Source of the DNA: Planctomycetota bacterium
GTDB taxonomy: Bacteria > Planctomycetota > UBA1135 > GCA-002686595
Assembly (NCBI GenBank): GCA_002720975.1
Contig: PBIX01000075.1
Location: 1 to 63,745, forward strand
DNA length: 63,745 nucleotides
Direction of reading: 5' to 3'
Shown: positions 54,151 through 63,384 of the stretch, one piece after another
Position numbering within the stretch: the stretch's first letter is position 1
Layout of the letters: each line of letters begins with the position of its first letter
Position numbers and translations under genes: made by a program
The notes under the pieces: model-generated
Seen by the model: the letters and a program-made list of their open reading frames with translations, nothing else
What the model was told of the DNA's origin: nothing
The model's database searches: none

Positions 54151-54441
54151 GGTCTTCCTTAAGGGAACGAATTCAGCCGATGCGCGAAGCTCACACCCGG
54201 CCATGACCTCGGAGGAGGTGGTGGTGGGAGGGTCCAGGGCAGGAGAAGGAGGAGATCTGGGGGAGAGAGGGGGACGGATTCAGCAGGGAACTTTAGCCTA
54301 GTGGGCACGACAAAGTTACCAACTCATGCGCCGTTGGGTTCACGCTTGTTGTGAATGGACGTCGATAGACTGCCGGACTCCGGTGAGAGTGTCTCGCGCT
54401 AGCTCAGGTTCCCTTGAATCGGGCCTTTCCCCCACCCACCC
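54151..54441. other. Divergent intergenic region with a polypurine tract
   Basis: The region lies between the start codons of the M43 protease gene (-) and the hydroxyglutarate oxidase gene (+). A nearly uninterrupted G/A-rich tract runs on the + strand from 54211 to about 54274, giving the protease mRNA a pyrimidine-rich leader. Farther out, TTGGTA (54322-54317) and TAGGCT (54300-54295) with 16-base spacing form a weak candidate promoter for the protease. No small gene is visible. Confidence 0.35.
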
Positions 54442-55662
54442 ATGCCCTCCTCCTCCCAAGCCGACCTGTGCGTGATCGGGGCTGGGATCGTGGGCCTGGC
54501 GACGGCCCGGGCCCTGCTCGCCCGTCACCCCCACCTGACGCTTGTCCTGCTCGAGGCGGAAGAGCGCGAGGCGGCCCACCAGACAGGGCACAACAGCGGA
54601 GTGATCCACTCGGGGCTCTACTACCGTCCCGGCTCCCTCAAGGCCGAGCTGTGCGCCCGGGGCCGTGAGAAATTGCTGCGCCTGTGCGAAGAAGAGGGCA
54701 TCGACCACAAGCGCACGGGGAAGCTGGTGCTGGCAACCCGGGAGGAGCAACGGCCCCGGCTCGATGAGCTCGAACGGCGCGGACGCGCCAACGGCCTGGT
54801 CGACCTGGAGCGCCTGGGACCCGAGGGCATCCGCGAGCGGGAGCCACACGCGCGCGGGGTCGAGGGCTTGTGGGTGGGCGAGACGGGGATCGTCGACTTT
54901 GGAGCCGTGGCCCGGCACCTGGCGAGCGCGCTGCAAGCGGCAGGGGCCGACCTGCGCCTGTCCTGCGCGGCAGGCGACATCCGGCAGGGGTCCGAGGGCT
55001 GGGTGATCGAGACGCCCAAGGGCGAAGTGCGCGCCCGTTTGCTGGTCAACTGCGCCGGCGTTCAGGCCGACCGCGTGGCACGACGCGCGGGCGTGGACCC
55101 GGGCCTGCGCATCGCGCCCTTCCGGGGCGAGTACATGGAACTTCGGGCCGAGGCGAGCGCGCTGGTGAACGGGCCCATCTACCCGGTCCCCGATCCGGCC
55201 TTCCCCTTCCTGGGTGTGCACTTCACGACACGCCTCGATGGGAGCGTGGAAGCGGGGCCCAACGCGGTCCTGGCCCTCTCCCGCAATGGCTACCACCGGG
55301 GTCAGGTGAATGGCCGGGACCTGTTGGACCTGGTCAGCTACGGCGCCTTCTGGAAGATGGCAGCGCGCCACTGGAGGTCCGGATTGGGCGAGGTCTGGCG
55401 GTCGTACTCCAAGGCCGCCTTCACCCGTGCGCTCCAGGAGCTGCTGCCCGAGCTGACGGGATCCGATCTCCAACCGGGGGGGTCGGGGGTGCGGGCCCAG
55501 GCCCTCGACCCCGATGGCACCCTGGCCGATGACTTCCGCATCGTGGAAGGGCCGAACGCCCTGCACGTGTTGAGCGCTCCCTCGCCTGCGGCGACCGCGT
55601 GCCTGGCTATTGGAGATTGGCTGGCGAACAGGGCCGAGCAGGCGCTGGACCTGGGCCGCTAG
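54442..55662 (+). CDS. lhgO: L-2-hydroxyglutarate oxidase
   Basis: A 406-residue FAD enzyme that oxidises L-2-hydroxyglutarate to 2-oxoglutarate and passes electrons to oxygen or the respiratory chain. The FAD motif is CVIGAGIVGLATARALL near residue 10. The family segment TGHNSGVIHSGLYYRPGSLKA is followed by FRGEYMELR, YPVPDPAFPFLGVHFTTR and the C-terminal LSAPSPAATACLAIGDW. Length and motifs are complete. It converges with the SnoaL-type lipoprotein gene, with 9 bases between stops. Confidence 0.93.
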   Translation: MPSSSQADLCVIGAGIVGLATARALLARHPHLTLVLLEAEEREAAHQTGHNSGVIHSGLYYRPGSLKAELCARGREKLLRLCEEEGIDHKRTGKLVLATREEQRPRLDELERRGRANGLVDLERLGPEGIREREPHARGVEGLWVGETGIVDFGAVARHLASALQAAGADLRLSCAAGDIRQGSEGWVIETPKGEVRARLLVNCAGVQADRVARRAGVDPGLRIAPFRGEYMELRAEASALVNGPIYPVPDPAFPFLGVHFTTRLDGSVEAGPNAVLALSRNGYHRGQVNGRDLLDLVSYGAFWKMAARHWRSGLGEVWRSYSKAAFTRALQELLPELTGSDLQPGGSGVRAQALDPDGTLADDFRIVEGPNALHVLSAPSPAATACLAIGDWLANRAEQALDLGR

Positions 55663-55671
55663 GCCAGTGAA

Positions 55672-56163
55672 CTACTCGCCGCCGATGACCTCGACGACCG
55701 CCGCGGCGCGATCGTTGGGTACGGCGAAGGTCATGCTGTAGTGGGCGATGCGCCAGCGGCCATCGATGAACTGCAACACTGCGGTCCCGCGCAGGGTCCC
55801 GTATTTCTCGTTGTCGAGCAGCTCATCCACCCAGGCGTGGGATCCCCCTTGCGCGAAACGCACGTAGCGACACCGGGGGTGATAGGTCCAGCCGCCCTTG
55901 GGGAAGTACAACCGTACGTAGTCCGTGAACTCCTCCAGGGTCCAGCGCTCGGTGGCATCCGTACCGAGGAACACGGCCTCGGGTGCGAAGTGGTCCAGAT
56001 AGCGCGCCTCGTCGGCCTTGGCGGCAGCATCGTGCCAGTCATCAAGGACATCGGCCACCAAAGCCCACGCCGGAGTCCCATCCTTGGGCGGCCCGGCGCA
56101 AGCCGTGGTCAGGAGCAAGGCAATCAGCAGCCCTCCCTGGTGCAACTTGCCGCCAGACTTCAT
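55672..56163 (-). CDS. SnoaL/NTF2-like lipoprotein
   Basis: A protein of about 163 residues. A lipoprotein signal (LLIALLLTTAC, then AGPPKDG) is followed by one SnoaL_3-type NTF2-like domain. Typical segments are WHDAAAKADEARYLDHFAPEAVFLGTDATERW and the YHPRCRYVRFAQGGSHAWVDE strand pair. The domain resembles calcium/calmodulin-kinase-association-type SnoaL proteins that bind small ligands. A catalytic role is not evident. ATG 56163 overlaps the stop of the upstream mini-gene as ATGA. An ATG 6 bases earlier is an alternative. Confidence 0.75.
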   Translation of the reverse strand: MKSGGKLHQGGLLIALLLTTACAGPPKDGTPAWALVADVLDDWHDAAAKADEARYLDHFAPEAVFLGTDATERWTLEEFTDYVRLYFPKGGWTYHPRCRYVRFAQGGSHAWVDELLDNEKYGTLRGTAVLQFIDGRWRIAHYSMTFAVPNDRAAAVVEVIGGE

Positions 56164-56363
56164 GCGCATGCTCGTGAATTCAGAGCGGAGCCCACAGCCA
56201 CGCCGATTCCGACACCCAGGATCAGGCCCAGACCCGGACTCTCAAACGCGCTGCCAAACACGATTCCCAATCCGGCGCCGATGGACAGGCCATACGACAC
56301 CCAGTTGGCCTTGCGGCAGCACTTGCTGGCTTCAGGCGCGGAGGCAACTTCTTGTTCACTCAT
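56160..56363 (-). CDS. Small glycine-zipper membrane protein
   Basis: A 67-residue protein beginning MSEQEVASAPEASKCCRK. Two hydrophobic helices rich in Gly at four-residue spacing (VSYGLSIGAGLGIVFGSAF and LGLILGVGIGVAVGSAL) form a glycine-zipper hairpin of the kind found in small membrane proteins. A ribosome-binding site GGAGAGA (56373-56367) precedes two consecutive ATGs, and the second (56363) has the better spacing. The stop overlaps the SnoaL lipoprotein start. The function is unknown. Coupling to the lipoprotein suggests a shared envelope role. Confidence 0.65.
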   Translation of the reverse strand: MSEQEVASAPEASKCCRKANWVSYGLSIGAGLGIVFGSAFESPGLGLILGVGIGVAVGSALNSRACA

Positions 56364-56445
56364 CATTCTCTCCAGGTAAGGGGGCGGGCAGTACGCTAGC
56401 AGTCGGGGCCTATTCACGCGAAAAGAAACAAGAAGAGGAGGAGTC

Positions 56446-59400
56446 TCACTGACCCTCCTCCCATCCGAAGTAGGACCCGGCCAGGAAACGCGCCCCCATG
56501 GTCGGAACGGACTCCACAGCTCGGGCGAACGCCTCCCAGTCCTGGGCCGCATGGGCCTCATCCAATTCGGCACGCAGGAGCTCCACCAACAACCCGCCGC
56601 GCTTGTCCAGCTCGGCGAACATGGCCAACGCCTTCTCGGCGTCCGTCCCACGGCGGTTGGGGAAGGCCGCGCAAGCCTTGAGCACCTTGATCCAGTCCCG
56701 GTGGTTCTTGGACTGCAGCACATCGCGCGCCTCCTTGCGCGCGCGATGTTCCTTCTCGAACTCTTCGGCCTCCTCGCCCGCAATGATCGCCCCCCACCCG
56801 ATGAGCACGTCCATGCCCGTCTCGGCACCGCGCGCCTCCAGGGAGGCCGCGCTGCCCTCCAGGTCGGCCAGGGCCGCCTCCACTGAACGCAAAGCTGCCG
56901 AGGCTTGTGCCGCACGGGGTTCGCAGACCGGGTCGTAGTCTCCAGCCTCCACCAGCATGGGCAGGGCCTCCTCGAAATCCCCTTTGGCCAGGGCCGGTGC
57001 GCCGTAGCGCTCCCACTTGGTGCGCCAGACGGCGAGCTCGCGCAGCTTGCGGTCCGTGACCAGCTCCTCCAACGGATCGTCCAGGAAGCTCCCGTAGGGT
57101 TCGACGGGCTCCTCGTTGATCTCAAAACCCGGATCCCCTTCCCACAGCACCGTGCCGTCCAGGTCCAGCAGGAGCACCCGCGGCAGATTGAAGCGGCGGA
57201 TGAAGTAGCTCTCAAAGGACTCGCCGATGCCCACGCTGTTCTCGGGCAGAACATCAACGCCGACTGAGCCGGGCAAGGGATGCTCGCGCAAGTAGTCTTC
57301 CATCCTCTTGTCGTCATGGGTTGAGACCACCGACACGACCTTGAGCCCCACGTCCCGGTAGCCCTCCTCGAGATAGGTCAGCCATTGGTCAATGCGCACC
57401 AGCTTGTTTTGATCGATAGACCAGAGCACCAGTAGCTGCGGCCCACCGCGCGCCTCCGCCCAATCCTCACGTGGCTCCTTGATCCAGCGCGACACTTCGG
57501 GGAAGGGCGGAATCATGCCCTGGTAGCTGCCCTGAACCGCGCCCGTCTCACCATCGAGACCTGCCAGGGCTTCGTGAGTGATGGCCCGCTCGATGGCGCT
57601 GGCCGGGTCGGCGGGATCGCGGGCCAGGAAGCGAACGTTCTGGAAGCGTGCCTTGCCGGGCCCCATCACGAGGCCAAAGCCACCGCGCAAGGCCTCCTTA
57701 CCCGGGAAGTCCCGGGTGCCCACGAGCTTGTCGTCATACCACAGATCCACACTGCGCCCGACCACGTCCAGGCGCAGGGTGTGCCACTCTCCGGCGCTGG
57801 TGCGCTCCTCGGGCTCTTCGGGTTCCGCTTCCGGATCCTGGGTGTCCACGGGTATGTGCAGCCAGGTCTTGGCGGGGCCTCCGCCGTAGGAGGACATCAG
57901 ATCGAGCCAGGCGGTCTGCACACCACCCTCGGCGACCTCCTTACCCGGGAACAGCAGCATTCCGTGGAACGTGTTGGACCCCTTGTGTCCGAAGACAAAC
58001 CCACAGAAGTTGACCTCACCCCTATTGGCCAACACCTCGGCCTCGATGGAGAAGTCTCCCGCTGTCACCCGGTCCATGGTCAGGGACTGGAAGTCGAAGA
58101 CCTCCTCGTCGAAATCGCCAAACTCCCCAGCCAGGGTCACGCTGTCGGCCTTGAAGGAGGGAACACCCGTCACCCATCCGTCGAGGTTCTGCTCGTTGTA
58201 GGCCAGCTCCCAGATGGCCAGGCTGCGGCCGCTACGCCGCACGGCCTCCTCGTAGTAGCCCAGCATGTCGTCCAGCTTGAGGTCGCTCCCCGCGCGCCAG
58301 GAGACGTCCATGACCATCATGTCCAACCCAGCGCCCTTGTAGCGCTCGACGGCGTTGCGCGTGCTGGCGGCCAGCTCGTCCTGGATGCGTGCCAGGGTCT
58401 TGTGCTTGGGATCGAGTTTGCTGAGCAGGCGCTCCACCGTGCGGATGAGTTTCTCGTCCCGTTCGGGTTCCTGCTCCAGCTGGTACAGCGCCTCCAGCGC
58501 GAGCTTCGCCGCGCGGTCCGAGTTCTCGAAGTGCTCCTCGAGCAGGTCGGCGAACTCCAGGAGCAGCTCAATATTGGTGCGATCTGCCACCAGTCCTTTC
58601 TCGTAGTGCTCCTTGGCCACGATCAGGTCCCCGTTCTGCTCGGCGTAGCGCCCCCACTGGCCATAGGGCTTGTCAACAACGAGCTTGCCGCTGCCCTCAT
58701 CGCGCAGGGCCAGGATCCAGTCTTTCCAGACCGCGTCCACCTCGTCGACCGTCTGGGGCAGGGTCACCTCGGCTGCGTCCTCGGGCCTCTCCACAAAGGA
58801 CATTGCTGGCTTCGGGTTGGCCAGCACCACCTCCTCGAAGGTGGCCACGGCCGTGTCACCCGTCTTGCCCCCCGAAGCATTGATGAACTCACTGAAGGCG
58901 TCGCGATAGACGTAGCGGCCGTCCACCGGGTCCTGATAGTTGTAGAGGAAGTACACGAGCCCCCAGGTCGGGGCGTACCAGGGCGGCCCCCAGGAGTAGC
59001 GGTTCTCGATCACGATGCGGAAGGTGGGCGCCTTCTCGGGAGTCGAGTCCGAGTCGTTGGGGTCATAGCCATCCTGAGCGTGGGCCATCCAACCCTTGCT
59101 CATGCGCTCGGCCAGCGGCATCAGGCGGCCGTTGGCTGGCATGTTCATGATCACCGTCCCGTTGGGCAGGATGCGCGTCCCCTCGAAGAAGGAGGCCAGT
59201 CCCTCGTTCAACCAGCCCACTGCGTTGGTGGCCAATGAGACGAACTGGTGCGCCGCCTCATGGAAGAGGGTGCCCACCATGTTCTCAAACCCGCTGGAGA
59301 TGTAGGTCTCCACGTGACTGCCGGTGAAGTGGCCACCGGACCACTCGATGGGCGGGCCGATGCCCAGGGTCAGGTACTCGTCACGGTTCTTGAACACGTG

Positions 59401-60180
59401 CACGCGAATACGCGACACGCTGCGTCCGTCCTCTTCGGTGCCATAGCGGAAGAACTCCCTGTAGAAGGCGTTCATCTGCTCCATGGCCTCGGCCGTACGG
59501 ATCAAGACGTGGTAGCCCGCGTCGGTGACGGTGATGTAGTTGGGCCGCTCCTCCTCTCCGGCCTCATCCCAGGTGCCATGTGCAGTGTCAAATTCCTCGA
59601 TCCACTCATCGGACACGTCAGCGAAGAGGTCTTTGGGCTTGGCTTCCCCGGCCAAGCTGGGGTCGGGGCTGGCGGCGATGCGCTCGATGGAGAGCTGAGC
59701 CTCGACGTTTTCGGGGTCGATGGCCTGCACCTTCTTCCACACATCGATGGCCGAGTGCGGCCGCTCAGCCTTCTCGTAGGACTCCGCCAGGGGGATGAGC
59801 TTCTTCAGGAAGCGGTCCTTGAGGCCGTACAGATCCCGGGCCAGGGGATCGAGGATCAGAAGCTCGTCCCACAGGGTGCGCAGAACCTTGCGATCCACAC
59901 CCTGGGCCACACTCAGGCGATACTGCTGGTGACGGCTATAGACCTCCTCATCCCGGTCTTCGGCCGCCTTCGCCCAGCGCGCCCGCAGATCCCAGGCGCG
60001 CGTGTTCTTGCGATCCCGCTCCAGGGCCCGGATGACCAGAGCCTGGGCCTGATCCAGCTGGCCGGCCTCCAACGCCCGCTCGGCCCTGTCGATGGCCAGG
60101 CCAAACGCGCTCAGCTCCCCCACGTCCTGGGGGACGGGCGGAGCGACGAGCAGCACACAGGCGATTCCCAGACTCAGCAT
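56446..60180 (-). CDS. Multidomain DUF1570 gluzincin with LamG-like and thioredoxin-like domains
   Basis: A 1244-residue predicted exported protein from ATG 60180, with signal MLSLGIACVLLVAPPVPQ. Residues about 25-165 hold TPR-like helices. A DUF1570 metallopeptidase-like domain follows, with FHEAAHQF (His307, Glu308, His311) and a third ligand in LNEGLASFFEG (Glu326). Residues about 500-610 are helical TPR-like. Residues about 660-855 are a concanavalin-like beta-sandwich (LamG/DUF1080-type). Residues about 890-1030 resemble a TlpA thioredoxin fold (QLLVLWSIDQNK) without the CxxC. The C-terminal about 180 residues are helical. The frame upstream to 60363 lacks coding features. Confidence 0.82.
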   Translation of the reverse strand: MLSLGIACVLLVAPPVPQDVGELSAFGLAIDRAERALEAGQLDQAQALVIRALERDRKNTRAWDLRARWAKAAEDRDEEVYSRHQQYRLSVAQGVDRKVLRTLWDELLILDPLARDLYGLKDRFLKKLIPLAESYEKAERPHSAIDVWKKVQAIDPENVEAQLSIERIAASPDPSLAGEAKPKDLFADVSDEWIEEFDTAHGTWDEAGEEERPNYITVTDAGYHVLIRTAEAMEQMNAFYREFFRYGTEEDGRSVSRIRVHVFKNRDEYLTLGIGPPIEWSGGHFTGSHVETYISSGFENMVGTLFHEAAHQFVSLATNAVGWLNEGLASFFEGTRILPNGTVIMNMPANGRLMPLAERMSKGWMAHAQDGYDPNDSDSTPEKAPTFRIVIENRYSWGPPWYAPTWGLVYFLYNYQDPVDGRYVYRDAFSEFINASGGKTGDTAVATFEEVVLANPKPAMSFVERPEDAAEVTLPQTVDEVDAVWKDWILALRDEGSGKLVVDKPYGQWGRYAEQNGDLIVAKEHYEKGLVADRTNIELLLEFADLLEEHFENSDRAAKLALEALYQLEQEPERDEKLIRTVERLLSKLDPKHKTLARIQDELAASTRNAVERYKGAGLDMMVMDVSWRAGSDLKLDDMLGYYEEAVRRSGRSLAIWELAYNEQNLDGWVTGVPSFKADSVTLAGEFGDFDEEVFDFQSLTMDRVTAGDFSIEAEVLANRGEVNFCGFVFGHKGSNTFHGMLLFPGKEVAEGGVQTAWLDLMSSYGGGPAKTWLHIPVDTQDPEAEPEEPEERTSAGEWHTLRLDVVGRSVDLWYDDKLVGTRDFPGKEALRGGFGLVMGPGKARFQNVRFLARDPADPASAIERAITHEALAGLDGETGAVQGSYQGMIPPFPEVSRWIKEPREDWAEARGGPQLLVLWSIDQNKLVRIDQWLTYLEEGYRDVGLKVVSVVSTHDDKRMEDYLREHPLPGSVGVDVLPENSVGIGESFESYFIRRFNLPRVLLLDLDGTVLWEGDPGFEINEEPVEPYGSFLDDPLEELVTDRKLRELAVWRTKWERYGAPALAKGDFEEALPMLVEAGDYDPVCEPRAAQASAALRSVEAALADLEGSAASLEARGAETGMDVLIGWGAIIAGEEAEEFEKEHRARKEARDVLQSKNHRDWIKVLKACAAFPNRRGTDAEKALAMFAELDKRGGLLVELLRAELDEAHAAQDWEAFARAVESVPTMGARFLAGSYFGWEEGQ

Positions 60181-60412
60181 GGGCGCATGATACCCCGTAT
60201 GGCGCACGGGGTTTCCCTGGCATCCGGCGAGAGTCCCACATGAGTGGGTCTCGGAGAGAGTAGGACTTCGCCTCCTCCATTCCCCACCACCCGCTTGTCC
60301 AGAATCGGCACCCTTTGTGGGGAATCTGTAAGGGATGGGGCCATTTGCCAGAGCGGACGCCATGGGTGGCGATGCCCCCTTCTGTTAGGCTTGGCCGCCA
60401 GGAGAGTTCAAT

Positions 60413-63262
60413 ATGGACGAGGATAGCAACAGGCGGAAGCAAGCCGAGAACTCTCTGGACGAGTGGCTCTGTACCCAGGATGAGGGAGAGGTCAAGGACA
60501 AGGACAAGGAGGCCTTCCTCCGGTCCAACGAGGATATCCGCGACATCCTAGAGGAGATGCTTGACGAAATGGCCCTGGCGGATGGACTCCTCGGAGCCGT
60601 AGACCTGCGGGAGTCGGAATCGTCAGAGACTCCCGGGCAGCCGAGGACCCTGGGGGACTTCGAGATCTTTGGTGAACTCGGCCGGGGCGGCATGGGAGTG
60701 GTCTACAAGGCGCGGCAGATCTCGTTGAATCGTATCGTCGCCCTGAAGGTACTGCCCCAGGCCCTCTCCCTGTCCAAGGAGTCCATTGCACGCTTCCAGC
60801 GGGAAGCCAGCACCGTCGCCCGCTTGCGGCATGCAGGCATCGTTCCGGTCCACGCGATCGGCGAGGAGGATGGAGCCCACTTCTTCGCGATGGAACTCGT
60901 CGAGGGGATCTCCCTCGACAAACTGGTCTCGAGCCTGGTGGGCCGGAAGCCGGAGGAGCTCACGACCGAGGTCTTGACCGAGGCGTTGAAAGCGAGCGCC
61001 CTCGGGGAGAGCGAGTGGGTTGACGACGAGGCCCACGGGTGGATCCGGCTGGCCGTGGAGTGGATGCGTCAAGTAGCCGAAGCCCTGCACTTCGCCCACG
61101 AGGCCGGGGTCCTGCACCGGGATGTGAAGCCCGGCAACATCCTCTTGCGTGCCGATGGCCACGCGATGCTCACGGACTTCGGGCTCAGCCAGAATTCCGA
61201 GTCACCCAGCGCGACTCGTACGGGGGAGTTCAGGGGAACCCCCTACTACGTCTCTCCGGAGCAGGCCATGAGCGGGCGAGCCCAGATGGATCGGCGCTCG
61301 GACGTCTACTCCCTGGGTGTCACTCTGTTCGAGCTCCTGACCCTGCACAGGCCCTTCGAGGGAAACACCGCCCTGGAGGTCTTTGGCCGGATCATTCACA
61401 AGGCACCGCCTTCCCCCCACCGCTTCAATCCCGATCTGCCCCCCGACCTGGTGAACATCACCCTGAAGGCGATGGACCGGGATCCGGACCGGCGCTACGC
61501 CACGGCACGCGATATTGCCGACGACCTTCAGGCGTTCTTGGAGTACCGCCCGGTTTCTGCCCGCCGGGTTCCCTTTTGGGTCGCCTCCCTGAGATGGGCC
61601 CGACGCGAGCCCTTACGAGCGACTCTCCTGGTCGGTGGAGCCACCGCGCTGGTGGTCATCACATTCCTGTACGCGAACATTCTGGAGAAGAGCCGTGAAC
61701 TCAAGGCGAAGACCGTCTCGCTCGCAGAGCAGACGCAGGCGCTCGAAGGCTCGAACACGGAACTCAAGCTGGAGCGCTCGCGACTGGCCAAGGCCAACGA
61801 GGATCTCGGCACGCGCACACGCGACGCAGAGATCGCAAGGGATGAGGCCCGATCCGCTCTGGGGCGCCTTCAGCGGGTCGTCCAGTTTCACCGCGATCAG
61901 ATCACACGCACCGACCTGACTGCGATGGGTGTGAGCTTGGTGGGGCACCTTCGACTGGGGATCGAAGAAACCCTCGCCACCCGGGACATGATGCAGGAGG
62001 AGCAGGGCCGCATTACAGGCAACTTCGAGGAGCTTCGCACCCTCCTCAACCCGACCGACCTCGCACGCACGCTGATGAACGAGCAGGTCCTCGCCAAGGC
62101 AGTCGAGGTCCTCGATGGCGAGTGGAGTGAAGATCCGATTGTGGAGAGCGCACTGCGAGATGCCACCTCCATAAGCTATGTCCACCTTGGAATGCCGACT
62201 CTAGCCCTGCCCCAGATTCAGCGCGCGGTCGAGTTGCGCCATGAGCTCCTCGGTGTCGACCACGACGACAGCGTTACCTCGACAAGACATCTGGCGCGGA
62301 CTCTCGTCCACCTGGGGCAATACGCAGAGGCAGCAGAAGCGTTGCGGGGCACTCTGGCTCGTCTCACGGAGGAAACCCCTCCTCGGTCGATATTGATCGT
62401 TGACCTCTGCATCACCTTGAGCGAGGCGCTCTCCATGGAGCGTGACATACCCGGGTCTCGGGCAGCGCTTGCACTTGCCTCCGAGTACCTGGGAGCCGGC
62501 GGTCCGCGTGACGGTGTACGACGCGTAACGATCCAGCTGACCCTGGCCGAGTTGGAGCTACGCAGTGGAAACCTGGACCAGACCGAGGCGATCCTGCGGG
62601 ATGTCTTAGAGCCGGAAGAGGGGCCGCGACCGCAGGATTCTGAGGAGACGATGTATGCCCGCAATACTCTGGGCGTCCTGCTCGCGAATCAGGGCAAGAT
62701 TGATGAAGCCGAGAAGTGCTTCCGAGACCTGCTGAAAGTCCAAGAGCGTGTCCTGGGTGTGGACCATCCAAACACTCTCGATCTCCTGACCAACCTGGGG
62801 TTCCTGCTCATGAAGAGAGGGAAGCTACAGGAGGGAGAGAGAATCCTGCGCGATACCAGCGAGCGGTCCGTCCGCGTGCACGGGTCGAGGCATCCGGACA
62901 CCCTCTCGACCAAGCGCAGCCTGGGCCGGGTGTTGCGCAAGTTGAATCGGCTCGAAGAATCCGAGCAACTGCTGAGCCAGGTCCTCGATCTCGTCCGCCA
63001 GACGCAAGTCAGCCAGCACTGGTCGCTGGGGGTCTACGTCGGCGAGTTGGGACACGCCAGGCTCGCCCTCGGTCGCTGGCAGGAAAGCGTGGAACTGTTG
63101 GAAGAAAGCCACGCCACCCTGAGCGCCGCGCTTGGCGAGTCCCATGAGCGCACGCGCGCCGTCGGGGCGCTTCTGGGCGAGGCCTACACCCAATGGAACA
63201 AGGCCGAACCCAACCCGGAGCGAGCCGAGAAGGCCGCTGAGTGGAGCCAGATCAGAGACTGA
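60413..63262 (+). CDS. Transmembrane Ser/Thr protein kinase with C-terminal TPR domain
   Basis: A 949-residue Hanks-type kinase of the PknB group. An acidic N-terminal region (1-80) precedes the kinase domain: G-loop GRGGMGVVY (90-98), Lys112 in VALKVL, catalytic HRDVKPGNIL (His235-Asp237) and DFG (255-257), then GTPYYVSPEQ. An insert of about 40 residues (about 170-212) follows the hinge. One transmembrane helix lies near 403-422 (LLVGGATALVVITFLYANIL), followed by a coiled-coil stretch and TPR units to the end (KIDEAEKCFRDLLKVQERV and LQEGERILRDTSERSV). The start is supported by GGAG at 60401. The kinase is cytosolic and the TPRs probably periplasmic, on topology. Confidence 0.93.
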   Translation: MDEDSNRRKQAENSLDEWLCTQDEGEVKDKDKEAFLRSNEDIRDILEEMLDEMALADGLLGAVDLRESESSETPGQPRTLGDFEIFGELGRGGMGVVYKARQISLNRIVALKVLPQALSLSKESIARFQREASTVARLRHAGIVPVHAIGEEDGAHFFAMELVEGISLDKLVSSLVGRKPEELTTEVLTEALKASALGESEWVDDEAHGWIRLAVEWMRQVAEALHFAHEAGVLHRDVKPGNILLRADGHAMLTDFGLSQNSESPSATRTGEFRGTPYYVSPEQAMSGRAQMDRRSDVYSLGVTLFELLTLHRPFEGNTALEVFGRIIHKAPPSPHRFNPDLPPDLVNITLKAMDRDPDRRYATARDIADDLQAFLEYRPVSARRVPFWVASLRWARREPLRATLLVGGATALVVITFLYANILEKSRELKAKTVSLAEQTQALEGSNTELKLERSRLAKANEDLGTRTRDAEIARDEARSALGRLQRVVQFHRDQITRTDLTAMGVSLVGHLRLGIEETLATRDMMQEEQGRITGNFEELRTLLNPTDLARTLMNEQVLAKAVEVLDGEWSEDPIVESALRDATSISYVHLGMPTLALPQIQRAVELRHELLGVDHDDSVTSTRHLARTLVHLGQYAEAAEALRGTLARLTEETPPRSILIVDLCITLSEALSMERDIPGSRAALALASEYLGAGGPRDGVRRVTIQLTLAELELRSGNLDQTEAILRDVLEPEEGPRPQDSEETMYARNTLGVLLANQGKIDEAEKCFRDLLKVQERVLGVDHPNTLDLLTNLGFLLMKRGKLQEGERILRDTSERSVRVHGSRHPDTLSTKRSLGRVLRKLNRLEESEQLLSQVLDLVRQTQVSQHWSLGVYVGELGHARLALGRWQESVELLEESHATLSAALGESHERTRAVGALLGEAYTQWNKAEPNPERAEKAAEWSQIRD

Positions 63263-63384
63263 CCCCTCGCCATACTGCGCCCATCCCACCGAGTACACGG
63301 GGGCAGGTGGGCGGAGAGAAGGGTGAAGGAATCTCCCCCGTCCCGACTCCTCCGCAAAGGCGCGTCAAGCGCCGGCGCCTGCGC

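Noticed and set aside
57574-59238. A + strand open frame of 554 codons
   Set aside because: Antisense to the DUF1570 multidomain gene, with no motif or start context.
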